From contig NZ_BCZQ01000003.1 of NCBI RefSeq assembly GCF_001598815.1, positions 62,001 to 126,000 of the forward strand: a stretch of DNA of 64,000 nucleotides, read 5' to 3'. The DNA is from Sphingopyxis terrae subsp. terrae NBRC 15098 (GTDB lineage Bacteria; Pseudomonadota; Alphaproteobacteria; Sphingomonadales; Sphingomonadaceae). Position numbers and translations under genes: made by a program. Shown piece by piece: positions 35,787 to 44,216 of this stretch (positions are counted from its first letter, which is position 1; every line of letters starts with the position of its first letter). Below the pieces are notes generated by a model. It was given only the letters and a program-made list of their open reading frames with translations. It was not told the DNA's origin and ran no database searches.

Positions 35787-36196
35787 TCCATTACGCGATC
35801 GGCTATGTCGCCACCGCGATCCTTTTCGGCCTGCTCGACGCCTTGTGGCTCCGCACGATGGTGCCCGCGGTCTACCGCCCCGAAATCGGTACGTTGCTTA
35901 TGGACGGATGGCGGCCCGCGCCCGCGCTGATCTTCTACGCTCTCTATATGCTCGGCATCCAGATTTTCGCGGTCGCCCCCGCGATCGAGGCCGGGCGTTG
36001 GCAGGTCGCGGCGCAATGGGGGGCGCTGTTCGGCTTCTTCTGCTACATGACCTACGACCTCACCAACCATGCCACGATGAAAATCTGGTCAACCAAGGTG
36101 ACGCTGCTCGACATCGCCTGGGGCAGCGTCGCAACCGGCGTCGCCGCCGGCGCAGCGGCGTGGATCGTGCTGACCGTCGCGCCGCGCACCGCCTGA
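35783..36196 (+). CDS. DUF2177 membrane protein
   Basis: 137 residues with four predicted transmembrane segments. The YDLTNHATMKIW segment and the D-W-G residues of LLDIAWGSVATG are diagnostic of DUF2177. Members are small proteins of unknown function. The start codon overlaps the preceding stop (ATGA). The pair looks like a two-gene operon with the upstream membrane protein. Confidence 0.88.
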   Translation: MIHYAIGYVATAILFGLLDALWLRTMVPAVYRPEIGTLLMDGWRPAPALIFYALYMLGIQIFAVAPAIEAGRWQVAAQWGALFGFFCYMTYDLTNHATMKIWSTKVTLLDIAWGSVATGVAAGAAAWIVLTVAPRTA

Positions 36197-36328
36197 CACG
36201 CCGCCCCATTTTGCAATCGCGATAAAGTTTTTTGCAATTGCTGCGCCGTGCGCGCGCCGTCATGCTGCAACGCACAATAAAGAGGGGCTTAAAGGCAAGT
36301 TTTGTTCATCAAGACAAGGACTTGCGCG

Positions 36329-36625
36329 ATGAAAAATATCCTATTTCCTGCTTTCGCCGCCGCCGTTCTGGCACCCGTTTTTGCCGCAGCTGCCGAACCG
36401 GCGCAGCAGCGTTTCGAGCATGACGGTCACGTCTATGCCTATTCGGTGACCGAAACCAACGGCTATCGCGTCATCAGCGGGGTCGAGGAAAAGAGCGGCA
36501 AGCCGTTCAAGCTGCGCGTCGGCGCGCACCGAGTGCGCGGCACCGTCGGCACCCAGCAGGTCAATTTCTCGCTGCGCGACGTCGAACCGCTCGGCGAAGC
36601 CGCCGTGACGCTCGCCGCGCGCTGA
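36329..36625 (+). CDS. Small exported protein of unknown function
   Basis: 98 residues. A signal peptide (about 1-22, ending VFAAAAE) precedes a 75-residue mature part that is beta-rich, with HDGHVYAYSVTE, NGYRVISGVEEKSGKPFKL and a final LAAR. No cysteines and no recognised domain. AAGGA lies about eight bases before the ATG. It stands alone upstream of purL with a hairpin after it. Confidence 0.75.
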   Translation: MKNILFPAFAAAVLAPVFAAAAEPAQQRFEHDGHVYAYSVTETNGYRVISGVEEKSGKPFKLRVGAHRVRGTVGTQQVNFSLRDVEPLGEAAVTLAAR

Positions 36626-36642
36626 GACGCCTCTCCGACCCG

Positions 36643-36673
36643 GACCCCATGGTGCGAAAAGCATCATGGGGTC
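36643..36673 (+). terminator. Hairpin after the small exported gene
   Basis: Nine-base perfect arms GACCCCATG and CATGGGGTC with a 13-nt loop. A short T-poor tail (TGTTCGTTTCG) follows, so termination is plausible but not textbook. Confidence 0.5.
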
Positions 36674-36708
36674 TGTTCGTTTCGCGCCTACATCGCTAAA
36701 GGCGCGCC

Positions 36709-38964
36709 ATGACTCAGACAGCAAGCGCGCCCGCCTCCGTCATCACCCCCGAGATCGTCGCCGACCATGGCCTGTCTCCGGAAGAATATGAGCGCGTCCT
36801 CGCCGCGCTGGGGCGCGAGCCGAACCTTGTCGAACTCGGCATCTTTTCGGTCATGTGGTCCGAGCATTGCAGCTACAAAAGCTCGCGCATCCACCTCAAG
36901 AAACTGCCGACCGAGGCGCCGTGGGTGATCTGCGGCCCCGGCGAAAATGCCGGCGTCATTGACATCGGCGAAGGGCCGGACGGCAAGAAGCTTGCCGCCA
37001 TCTTCAAGATGGAGAGCCATAACCACCCGTCGTACATCGAGCCCTATCAGGGCGCGGCGACCGGCGTCGGCGGAATCCTGCGCGACGTGTTCACCATGGG
37101 CGCGCGCCCGGTCGCCAACCTCAATGCGCTGCGCTTCGGCCGCCCCGACCATCCGAAGATGAAGCACCTCATCTCGGGCGTCGTTCACGGCATCGGCGGC
37201 TATGGCAATTGCGTCGGCGTGCCGACGGTGGGCGGCGAGGTCAATTTCCACAAGGCCTATGACGGCAATATCCTCGTCAACGCGATGACCGTCGGCGTCG
37301 CCGAACAGGACAAGATCTTCTATTCGGCCGCCAGCGGCGTCGGCAATCCGATCGTCTATGTCGGGTCGAAGACCGGCCGCGACGGCATCCACGGCGCGAC
37401 GATGGCGAGCGCGGACTTCGGCGAGGATGCCGAGGAGAAGCGCCCGACGGTGCAGGTCGGCGATCCCTTTACCGAAAAGCTGCTGATCGAGGCGTGCCTC
37501 GAGCTGATGGCGTCGGACGCGATCGTCGCGATCCAGGACATGGGCGCCGCGGGACTTACCAGCTCGTCGGTCGAAATGGCGTCGAAGGGCGGCGTCGGCC
37601 TCCACCTCAGGATGGACGATGTGCCGCAGCGCGAAACGGGCATGACGGCTTATGAAATGATGCTGTCCGAGAGCCAGGAACGCATGCTCATGGTGCTGCG
37701 CCCCGGCAAGGAAGATTTTGCGAAAGCGATCTTCGAGAAATGGGAACTCGACTTCGCGGTGATCGGCACCGTTACCGATACGGGGCGCATGGTGCTGGAG
37801 CATCATGGCGAGGTCGTCTGCGATATTCCGCTCGCCCCGCTTGCCGACGATGCGCCGCTCTACGACCGCCCGCACGTTCCGACGCCGAAGCAGCCCGAAC
37901 TGACCGACGTCCCCGAAACGACCGACGTCGCGGCCGACCTCAAGACGCTCATGGGATCGCCCGACATCGCCAGCCGCCGCTGGATCTACGAACAATATGA
38001 CAGCCAGGTCGGCGGCGACACGGTGCAGATCGGCGGCGATGCCGCGCTCGTCCGCATCCACGGCACGAACCGCGCGCTCGCGATGAGCACCGACTGCACC
38101 CCGCGCTATTGCTATGCCGACCCGGTCGAGGGCGGCAAGCAGGCGGTCGCCGAAACCTGGCGCAACATCAGCGCGGTCGGCGCGACCCCGCTCGCGATCA
38201 CCAACTGCCTCAACTTCGCAAACCCGCAGCGCCCCGAAATCATGGGGCAGATCACCGGGTGCCTCGACGGCATGGGCCAAGCTTGCCGCGCGCTCGACTA
38301 TCCGATCGTCTCGGGCAACGTCAGCCTTTACAACGAGAGCAAGGCTACCGGCGGCGGCAGCGCGATCCTGCCCACCCCCGCGATCGGCGGCGTCGGGGTG
38401 ATCGACGATCTGTCGAAGGCCGTCGGCATCGGCTTCAAGCGCACGGGCGATATCGTGCTCGCGGTCGGCGAACGCGCCGGCCACCTCGGCCAGTCGGTCT
38501 GGCTGCGCGAAATCCTCGGCCGCGAGGAAGGTCCGCCGCCGCCGGTCGACCTGCGCGCCGAAAAGCGCACCGGCGATTTCATCCGCCACGCAATCAACGC
38601 CGGCTGGATCACCGCCTGCCACGATGTGTCGGACGGCGGCGTCGCGGTTGCACTCGCCGAAATGGCCCTGAAATCAGGCATCGGCGTGCTCGTCAGCGAG
38701 GAACAGCCCTTCGGTATTGCCGAAAGCTTTTTCGGCGAGGATCAGGGCCTCTATCTCGTCACCGTCTGCGACACCTGCCTCGCCGACTTCCTCGACGCTG
38801 CGAACGGCGCCGACGTGCCGGTCGATCCGCTCGGCCGGACGATCAAGGACCGCATCGTATTCGAACTGCCCGACAGCGATTTTTCGGTGACGCTGGCCGA
38901 GTTGCGCGAGGCGCATGAAGGTTTCTTCCCCAACCTGATGGGGGCCGACGCAGCGCTGGCTTGA
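36709..38964 (+). CDS. purL: Phosphoribosylformylglycinamidine synthase subunit PurL
   Basis: 751 residues, the small PurL type that works with PurQ and PurS. Converts FGAR to FGAM using glutamine-derived ammonia and ATP. Family features include [21 protein letters not shown] near the N-terminus, [28 protein letters not shown] and the C-terminal [17 protein letters not shown]. The ATG at 36709 agrees with the family start. A palindromic repeat and then the DUF72 gene follow. purQ and purS are not in the window. Confidence 0.96.
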   Translation: MTQTASAPASVITPEIVADHGLSPEEYERVLAALGREPNLVELGIFSVMWSEHCSYKSSRIHLKKLPTEAPWVICGPGENAGVIDIGEGPDGKKLAAIFKMESHNHPSYIEPYQGAATGVGGILRDVFTMGARPVANLNALRFGRPDHPKMKHLISGVVHGIGGYGNCVGVPTVGGEVNFHKAYDGNILVNAMTVGVAEQDKIFYSAASGVGNPIVYVGSKTGRDGIHGATMASADFGEDAEEKRPTVQVGDPFTEKLLIEACLELMASDAIVAIQDMGAAGLTSSSVEMASKGGVGLHLRMDDVPQRETGMTAYEMMLSESQERMLMVLRPGKEDFAKAIFEKWELDFAVIGTVTDTGRMVLEHHGEVVCDIPLAPLADDAPLYDRPHVPTPKQPELTDVPETTDVAADLKTLMGSPDIASRRWIYEQYDSQVGGDTVQIGGDAALVRIHGTNRALAMSTDCTPRYCYADPVEGGKQAVAETWRNISAVGATPLAITNCLNFANPQRPEIMGQITGCLDGMGQACRALDYPIVSGNVSLYNESKATGGGSAILPTPAIGGVGVIDDLSKAVGIGFKRTGDIVLAVGERAGHLGQSVWLREILGREEGPPPPVDLRAEKRTGDFIRHAINAGWITACHDVSDGGVAVALAEMALKSGIGVLVSEEQPFGIAESFFGEDQGLYLVTVCDTCLADFLDAANGADVPVDPLGRTIKDRIVFELPDSDFSVTLAELREAHEGFFPNLMGADAALA

Positions 38965-38986
38965 GCGGCGCAGCATTTACCCCATC

Positions 38987-39063
38987 CGTCATTGCGAGCG
39001 TAGCGAAGCAATCCAGAGTGGCGTACGCATGCTCTGGATTGCTTCGCTACGCTCGCAATGACG
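38987..39063. repeat. Perfect 32-bp palindromic interspersed element
   Basis: Two 32-nt arms (38987-39018 and 39032-39063) are perfect inverted copies around a 13-nt centre that itself contains GCGTACGC. The arm ends CGTCATTGCGAG and GCGAAGCAAT recur at 18384-18413. This has the form of a REP or MITE-like element between purL and the DUF72 gene. Confidence 0.85.
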
Positions 39064-39093
39064 CGATGCTCATTGGCACGGAGGTAGAAGTCT

Positions 39094-39834
39094 ATGACCA
39101 TCCACATCGGCGTCGGCGGCTGGACCTACGAACCATGGCGCGGTACCTTCTATCCGCCGAAACATCCGCAAAAGCGCGAGCTCGACTATGCCGGGCAGCA
39201 TCTGACCGCGATCGAGATCAACGGCACCTATTATGGCAGCCAGAAGCCCGAAAGCTTCGCCAATTGGGCGGCCGCGGTCCCCGACGGGTTCAAATTCAGC
39301 GTCAAGGCGTCACGCTTCTGCACCAATCGCAAGCAGCTCGCCGATGGCGCGGCGTCGGTTGAGAAATTTCTGACGCAGGGACTGACCCGCCTTGGCGACC
39401 GGCTCGGGCCGATATTGTGGCAGTTCATGGCGACCAAGACCTTCGATCGCGATGATTTCGCGCGCTTCCTCGACCTGCTGCCCGAAAGCCAAGACGGGCT
39501 ACCGCTGCGCCACGCGCTCGAGGTGCGGAACGAGAGCTTTCGCGACCCCGCCTTCGTCGACCTGGCGCGCGAGCGCAACATGGCGATTGTCTTCGCCGAC
39601 AGCGATGAATTTCCGTGCATCGACGAGGCGACCGCGGATTTCAGCTATGCACGGTTGCAGCGCAGCCGCGACGATGTTGCGACGGGCTATGACGAGGCGG
39701 CGCTCGACCATTGGGCGGCGCGTGCGAAGGCGTGGGCGGCCGGCGGGCGCGACGCCTATATCTTCTTCATCGCGGGCGCCAAGGTGCGCAATCCTGCCGC
39801 GGCGCAGGCGCTGATCGCCCGGTTGGGCGCCTAA
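39094..39834 (+). CDS. DUF72 family protein
   Basis: 246 residues. A TIM-barrel-like family that is widespread but unassigned. Typical features are GVGGWTYEPWRGTFYP at the N-terminus and the segments EINGTYYGSQKPESFANWA and FKFSVKASRF. GGAGG precedes the ATG by about nine bases. It stands between a palindromic element and the convergent Coq4-like gene. No neighbouring function suggests its substrate. Confidence 0.88.
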   Translation: MTIHIGVGGWTYEPWRGTFYPPKHPQKRELDYAGQHLTAIEINGTYYGSQKPESFANWAAAVPDGFKFSVKASRFCTNRKQLADGAASVEKFLTQGLTRLGDRLGPILWQFMATKTFDRDDFARFLDLLPESQDGLPLRHALEVRNESFRDPAFVDLARERNMAIVFADSDEFPCIDEATADFSYARLQRSRDDVATGYDEAALDHWAARAKAWAAGGRDAYIFFIAGAKVRNPAAAQALIARLGA

Positions 39835-39847
39835 GCGCGCGCGGCGT

Positions 39848-40666
39848 TCAGGCCGCTTGCGCGAGTTCGGGCTGCTTCGCCGCTTCGGCGGCCTGCTTGG
39901 TGCCGAGCAGGTCATAGGGATCGACGCCGTCGGCGCGCATCATCGCGTGGACCTGCTTGTAGATTTTCGGCTCGGCGATCCCCAAGCGCTGGCGCGCCGC
40001 GTGGATCGGTTCGGCCAGCAGCGCCTCGATATCCTGAAAGGCGATCTGCTGCGCGACGCGGCCGATGCGCTGGCCTTCGCGGACCGCACCGTAGATCGGG
40101 TAGCGGCTGCCGAAACCCTTGCGGATCTCGCGCGCGCCGGCCCAGGCGATGAACAGTGTCCCCCAGCTCGGCGTCTGGCTGTACGAGAAGGCAAGCACGC
40201 ATTGTTCGCCCAGCGCGTCGCGACCATAGCCGGTAAGGATATGAAACAGGTCGTGCGTATCGCGCAGCCGGTCGCCATAAAGCTCGACCATATCGTCGAA
40301 GCGCGGCTTGGTGCGGCGGAACTTCATCGATTCATCGACCAGCCCCTGCGCCGTCAGCCCTTCGCGTTCCATGAAATCGACATAGACGCGACCGACGCTG
40401 CCTTCGGGCAATTTGCGCAGCGCGTCATGATCGTCGAGCATCGCCGGCAGATAGGGGCGATCGGCCAGGACCTTCTGACCTTCCGCGGTCGCGAAGAAAC
40501 GCGCGACCGACCGTTTGAACCGATTGTCGCGCAGCGCGTCGAGAATGTGAAACACCTGTTCGGTGTCCTCCTTGTCGGCAATCAGCTTGCGGAAATGGTG
40601 CAGCGCCTTCAGCGGGCGGAAGCCGGTGTCTGTGCGGTCGGGGTGGATCAGCGGGATAGCGGTCAT
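39848..40666 (-). CDS. Coq4-like protein (ubiquinone biosynthesis)
   Basis: 272 residues. The conserved metal motif HDLFH...E is present in DTHDLFHILTGYGRDALGE, the signature of Coq4. In yeast and human, Coq4 takes part in ubiquinone ring modification and complex assembly. In bacteria its paralogues are less well studied. The start at 40666 is chosen because it gives a normal N-terminus; the frame is open further. An operator-like palindrome lies 46-65 bp upstream (40712-40731), and a copy lies at the start of the TetR gene at 59286. It converges on the DUF72 gene. Confidence 0.85.
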   Translation of the reverse strand: MTAIPLIHPDRTDTGFRPLKALHHFRKLIADKEDTEQVFHILDALRDNRFKRSVARFFATAEGQKVLADRPYLPAMLDDHDALRKLPEGSVGRVYVDFMEREGLTAQGLVDESMKFRRTKPRFDDMVELYGDRLRDTHDLFHILTGYGRDALGEQCVLAFSYSQTPSWGTLFIAWAGAREIRKGFGSRYPIYGAVREGQRIGRVAQQIAFQDIEALLAEPIHAARQRLGIAEPKIYKQVHAMMRADGVDPYDLLGTKQAAEAAKQPELAQAA

Positions 40667-40711
40667 GGCGTATCTCTTGCGGTTGGGGCCGTGAAGTCTC
40701 GATCTAGTCAC

Positions 40712-40731
40712 TACTGACACAAATGTCAATA
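40712..40731. promoter_or_regulatory. TetR-type operator, TACTGACA-N4-TGTCAATA
   Basis: A 20-bp near-palindrome TACTGACACAAATGTCAATA upstream of the Coq4-like gene. It differs from the site at 59278-59297 at one of the 16 non-spacer positions. The distance to coq4 (46-65 bp) fits a promoter-overlapping repressor site. The DUF418 start is about 87 bp in the other direction. Confidence 0.7.
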
Positions 40732-40817
40732 TATCGTGAATGGCCGGAATATGCGGGCCGGACAAGCCGCTGGACGCGGCCGCTGGGCTCGGCGATAGTC
40801 ATGTTGGGGGACAAAGC

Positions 40818-42071
40818 ATGACCGACCGGTACGAAAGCCTCGACGCGATTCGCGGCGTTGCGGTGATGGGCATATTGGCGATGAACATCGTCGCCTTTGC
40901 GATGCCGATGAGCGCCTATTTCAACCCCGCCGCGGGCGGCGCGCCGGGCGGCGCGGACCTTGCCGCATGGGCGTTCAATTTCGTCTTCGTCGATTCGAAG
41001 ATGCGCGGCCTGTTCTCGATGCTCTTCGGGGCGAGCACGCTGCTGGTGATCGAGCGCGCCGAGGCGGCGGGCCGCAGCGCGGCGGCGACGCATTATGCGC
41101 GGATGCTGTGGCTCGGCCTCTTTGGCCTCGCCCATTTCTATTTCATCTGGTTCGGCGACATATTGTCGCTTTATGCCGTCTGTGGCCTGCTGCTCTTCCT
41201 GTTCCGCGGTCTGTCAGTGCGCGCGCTGCTCTGGTGGGCGGCGGGCTTCCTGCTGGTCGCGATGGCGCTGATGGGATCAATATGGCTGTCGATGGCGCTG
41301 CTCGAAGCGGGGCAATTGCCCGGCACTGCGGCGGCCGAGGCGCGGGAACAGATGGCACAATTCAACGCGATGATGGGTCCGGACTCGCCCGACTATGCCA
41401 GGGATGTCGCCCATTATCTGGGAAGCTACGGCGCGATCGCGGGGATGCGGCTCGGCGCGGGTGCGCTCGAACCGCTGACGCAGGTGATGCTGTTCCTTTG
41501 GGAAAGCATGGCGCTGATGCTGATCGGCATGGCGCTGTTCAAGGCGCGGATGCTGACAGGGGAATGGGACGCCGCGCGCTATCGCAAATGGGCGATCGCG
41601 GCCTTCCTGTTATCCGCGCCGCCGCTCGCGCTGCTGGCCTGGCATAGCGCAGCCGCGGGTTTCGGTACCGTCGCGGTGTTCGGGGCGGCACTCGTCTGGT
41701 CGACCCCGTTCGATTTCGTGATGACGGTCGGCTGGGCCGCAATCATCATGCTGCTCATCAAGACCGCGGCGTCGCCGGCGCTGCGCGCCCGGCTTGCGGC
41801 CACCGGGCGCATGGCCTTCACCAACTATCTCGCGACGTCGGTGGTGATGACGACGATCTTCTACGGCTATGGGCTGGCGCTGTTCGGCAGCGTGCCGCGC
41901 GCGGCGCTCTACCTCTTCTGCTTCGCCATGTGGGCGGCGATGCTGCTGTGGTCGAAGCCCTGGCTCGCGCGTTTCGAATATGGCCCGCTCGAATGGCTGT
42001 GGCGCAGCCTGTCGCGCTGGCAGCGACAACCGATGCGGCGCACGCTGGCCGAAGGTCCAGGGCTTAGCTGA
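40818..42071 (+). CDS. DUF418 membrane protein
   Basis: 417 residues with about nine or ten hydrophobic segments. YESLDAIRGVAVMGILAMNI near the start and the C-terminal FGPLEWLWRSL-like stretch are typical of DUF418, proteins related to heparan-type acyltransferases. GGGGGA lies nine bases before the ATG. It diverges from the Coq4-like gene, and the shared region holds the TetR-type site. Its stop overlaps the convergent HPt gene by eight bases. Confidence 0.85.
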   Translation: MTDRYESLDAIRGVAVMGILAMNIVAFAMPMSAYFNPAAGGAPGGADLAAWAFNFVFVDSKMRGLFSMLFGASTLLVIERAEAAGRSAAATHYARMLWLGLFGLAHFYFIWFGDILSLYAVCGLLLFLFRGLSVRALLWWAAGFLLVAMALMGSIWLSMALLEAGQLPGTAAAEAREQMAQFNAMMGPDSPDYARDVAHYLGSYGAIAGMRLGAGALEPLTQVMLFLWESMALMLIGMALFKARMLTGEWDAARYRKWAIAAFLLSAPPLALLAWHSAAAGFGTVAVFGAALVWSTPFDFVMTVGWAAIIMLLIKTAASPALRARLAATGRMAFTNYLATSVVMTTIFYGYGLALFGSVPRAALYLFCFAMWAAMLLWSKPWLARFEYGPLEWLWRSLSRWQRQPMRRTLAEGPGLS

Positions 42072-42462
42072 CGGCGCGGCCGAAAGTCGGGCGGCGCTGG
42101 ACGAGCGGGTTCGCTTCGCGTTCGAGCGCGGTCAGCGTTTCCTCGAACAGCGGGCGCAGTTCGACGACGCGCGGCAGATATTCTTCCGGGCTGACTTGCG
42201 CCTCGACGCAGTGGCGCGCGAACATTTCGATATCTTCGGCCAGCGCGCCGAGCCGTTCGGCGCCGAACTGGCGCGCCTCGCTCTTGAGCGTATGCGCAGG
42301 CATGACGAGGCCGCCGGCGCTGCGGGCGCGCATCGCCTCTTCGATCGCGGCGACCGACTTGATGCCGTCCTCGCGAAAATAGCCCAGAATCCGCACGAAT
42401 GCCGCCCCCAACTGGGTGCGAGTCGCGCGAAATTCATTCCAATCGACCAGGATCTCGTCCAA
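42064..42462 (-). CDS. Histidine phosphotransfer (HPt) protein
   Basis: 132 residues. A single HPt helical bundle with the phospho-accepting His57 in PAHTLKSEARQFGA, and the typical ERLGALAEDIE following helix. It would relay phosphate between a hybrid kinase and a response regulator; the partners are not in the window. The best start is a TTG at 42462 with AGGGACGG upstream. The stop overlaps the DUF418 stop region by eight bases on the opposite strand. Confidence 0.85.
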   Translation of the reverse strand: MDEILVDWNEFRATRTQLGAAFVRILGYFREDGIKSVAAIEEAMRARSAGGLVMPAHTLKSEARQFGAERLGALAEDIEMFARHCVEAQVSPEEYLPRVVELRPLFEETLTALEREANPLVQRRPTFGRAVS

Positions 42463-42578
42463 TTTTCCGTCCCTCGGTGTTCAGTCTGGTCCGTGGTCCC
42501 GTCCTGCACATGCACCGAAGTCGGTAAAAAAGAGGTTACGCGCGCAAAGCGGACACCGCCGAATCGCCCCGAAACGGG

Positions 42579-42806
42579 TCAGTCGCGCCGGACGCGCCAA
42601 CGCGCGGCTTGGCCCATCGGCCCGGCGTCATCGATCCGCCAGCCCTGTTCGGCGGCAAGCGCTGCAACTTCGCGCGCGGCGTTGGGGTCGTCGGCGATCA
42701 GCACGACATCCTGCGCGACGCGCATCGCGCGGGCGAGCCGCAGCGCCGGCCAGGGGCAGCGCATGCCGCGCGCATCGACGGTCAGCGCCGCCGCGTCATT
42801 CGTCAT
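42579..42806 (-). CDS. TusA-family sulfurtransferase
   Basis: 75 residues. The CPxP motif RCPWPALRLARAMR with the active cysteine is at about residues 15-29. TusA-like proteins pass persulfide sulfur to tRNA thiolation, molybdenum cofactor or other pathways. It overlaps the der stop by 11 bases, and so is translated with der. The nearest upstream function (Der, ribosome assembly) gives no hint of its partner. Confidence 0.88.
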   Translation of the reverse strand: MTNDAAALTVDARGMRCPWPALRLARAMRVAQDVVLIADDPNAAREVAALAAEQGWRIDDAGPMGQAARWRVRRD

Positions 42807-44172
42807 AGGGGTTGCGCGTGTTGCGGAAATTGATGCGGATCGGCACGCCCTGGAACCCCAGTTCCTTGCGCATCCCGTTGACCAGATAGCGCTGGTAGCT
42901 CGCGGGCAGGGAATCGGTCCGGCTTCCGAAGATGATGAAGGTCGGCGGACGCGTGCGCGCCTGCGTCATGTAGCGCAGCTTGATCCGCTTGCCGCCCGGC
43001 GCCGGCGGCGGATTGGCGTCTACCGCGCGTTCGAACCAGCGGTTGAGCTTCGCGGTCGAGACACGGTTGGTCCAGATCGCGCGCTGTTCAAAGGCGACGC
43101 GGACGAGCGTGTCGATCCCTTTCCCCGTTGCGCCCGAAATGCTGAGCAGCGGCACGCCCTTGATCTGGCTGAGCCCGTCGTCGAGCGCCGCACGGACGCC
43201 GTTGAACAGCGACGACGGGTCTTCGGCGACGTCCCATTTGTTGAGCGCGATGATCAGCGCACGCCCTTCCTCCAGCACGCGGTCGGCGATGCGCAGATCC
43301 TGCGCCTCCAGCCCCTTTGTGGCGTCAAGAAGCAGCACGACGACCTCGGCGAAATCGACCGCGTGCAGCGCGTCGGCCACCGACAGCTTTTCCAGCTTGT
43401 CCTGAACCTTCGCCCGCTTGCGCATCCCCGCGGTGTCAAAAAGCTGGATCGGATGGACCTCGCCATCCTTTTCCCATTGCCAGTCGACGCGGATCGAATC
43501 GCGCGTGATCCCGGCCTCGGGTCCGGTAATCAGCCGGTCTTCGCCGATCATCCGGTTGATGAGCGTGGATTTGCCCGCATTGGGCCGCCCGACGATCGCC
43601 AGCTTGAGCGGGCCGAGCGGCACATCCTCGTCCGCATCTTCGCCGACCGCCTCTTCGTCGGCGTCCATGAAGGGTTCGACGATCGGGCGCAGCGCGTCGA
43701 ACAGATCGACCAGTCCCTCGCCATGTTCGGCACTGAGCGCAATCGGCGATTCGAAGCCGAGCGAATAGGCCTCCATCAGCCCCGCCTCGCCCTGCTTGCC
43801 TTCAGCCTTGTTGGCGCACAGGATGATCGGCGTGTCTTCGCTGCGCAGCCAGCGCGCAATTTCTTCGTCGAGCGGGGTCACGCCCGCGCGCGCGTCGATC
43901 ATGAACAGCGCCGCATCGGCTTCGCGCACCGCCTTTTCGGTTTGCACGCGCATCCGGCCGGGCAGCGTCGCCGCGTCCTGATCCTCGAACCCCGCGGTAT
44001 CGACGATCAGAAATTCCAGGCCGAGCAGCTTGCCATCGCCCTCGCGCCGGTCGCGCGTCACGCCCGGCTGGTCGTCGACCAGCGCCAGGCGCTTGCCGAC
44101 CAGCCGGTTGAACAGCGTCGATTTGCCGACATTGGGTCGGCCGACAATGGCGATCGTCGCGGATCGCGCCAT
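42796..44172 (-). CDS. der: Ribosome-associated GTPase Der
   Basis: 458 residues. Two GTPase domains: GRPNVGKSTLFNRLVG near residue 10 and GRPNAGKSTLINRMIG near 190, each followed by DTAG and NKxD-type motifs (DTAGFEDQD, DTAGMRKR, NKWD). The C-terminal KH-like domain is basic and ends in RNTRNPYDE. Der acts in 50S ribosome assembly. bamB is 44 bp upstream and the tusA-like gene overlaps its end. Confidence 0.96.
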   Translation of the reverse strand: MARSATIAIVGRPNVGKSTLFNRLVGKRLALVDDQPGVTRDRREGDGKLLGLEFLIVDTAGFEDQDAATLPGRMRVQTEKAVREADAALFMIDARAGVTPLDEEIARWLRSEDTPIILCANKAEGKQGEAGLMEAYSLGFESPIALSAEHGEGLVDLFDALRPIVEPFMDADEEAVGEDADEDVPLGPLKLAIVGRPNAGKSTLINRMIGEDRLITGPEAGITRDSIRVDWQWEKDGEVHPIQLFDTAGMRKRAKVQDKLEKLSVADALHAVDFAEVVVLLLDATKGLEAQDLRIADRVLEEGRALIIALNKWDVAEDPSSLFNGVRAALDDGLSQIKGVPLLSISGATGKGIDTLVRVAFEQRAIWTNRVSTAKLNRWFERAVDANPPPAPGGKRIKLRYMTQARTRPPTFIIFGSRTDSLPASYQRYLVNGMRKELGFQGVPIRINFRNTRNPYDE

Positions 44173-44216
44173 GCGTCTATCCTATCTTCGCGGCGGGCCA
44201 ACCCGGCCGCGCCCTG

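Noticed and set aside
36688-38622. A 644-codon minus-strand frame over purL
   Set aside because: PurL motifs are clear on the plus strand, and the minus frame shows no protein family features.
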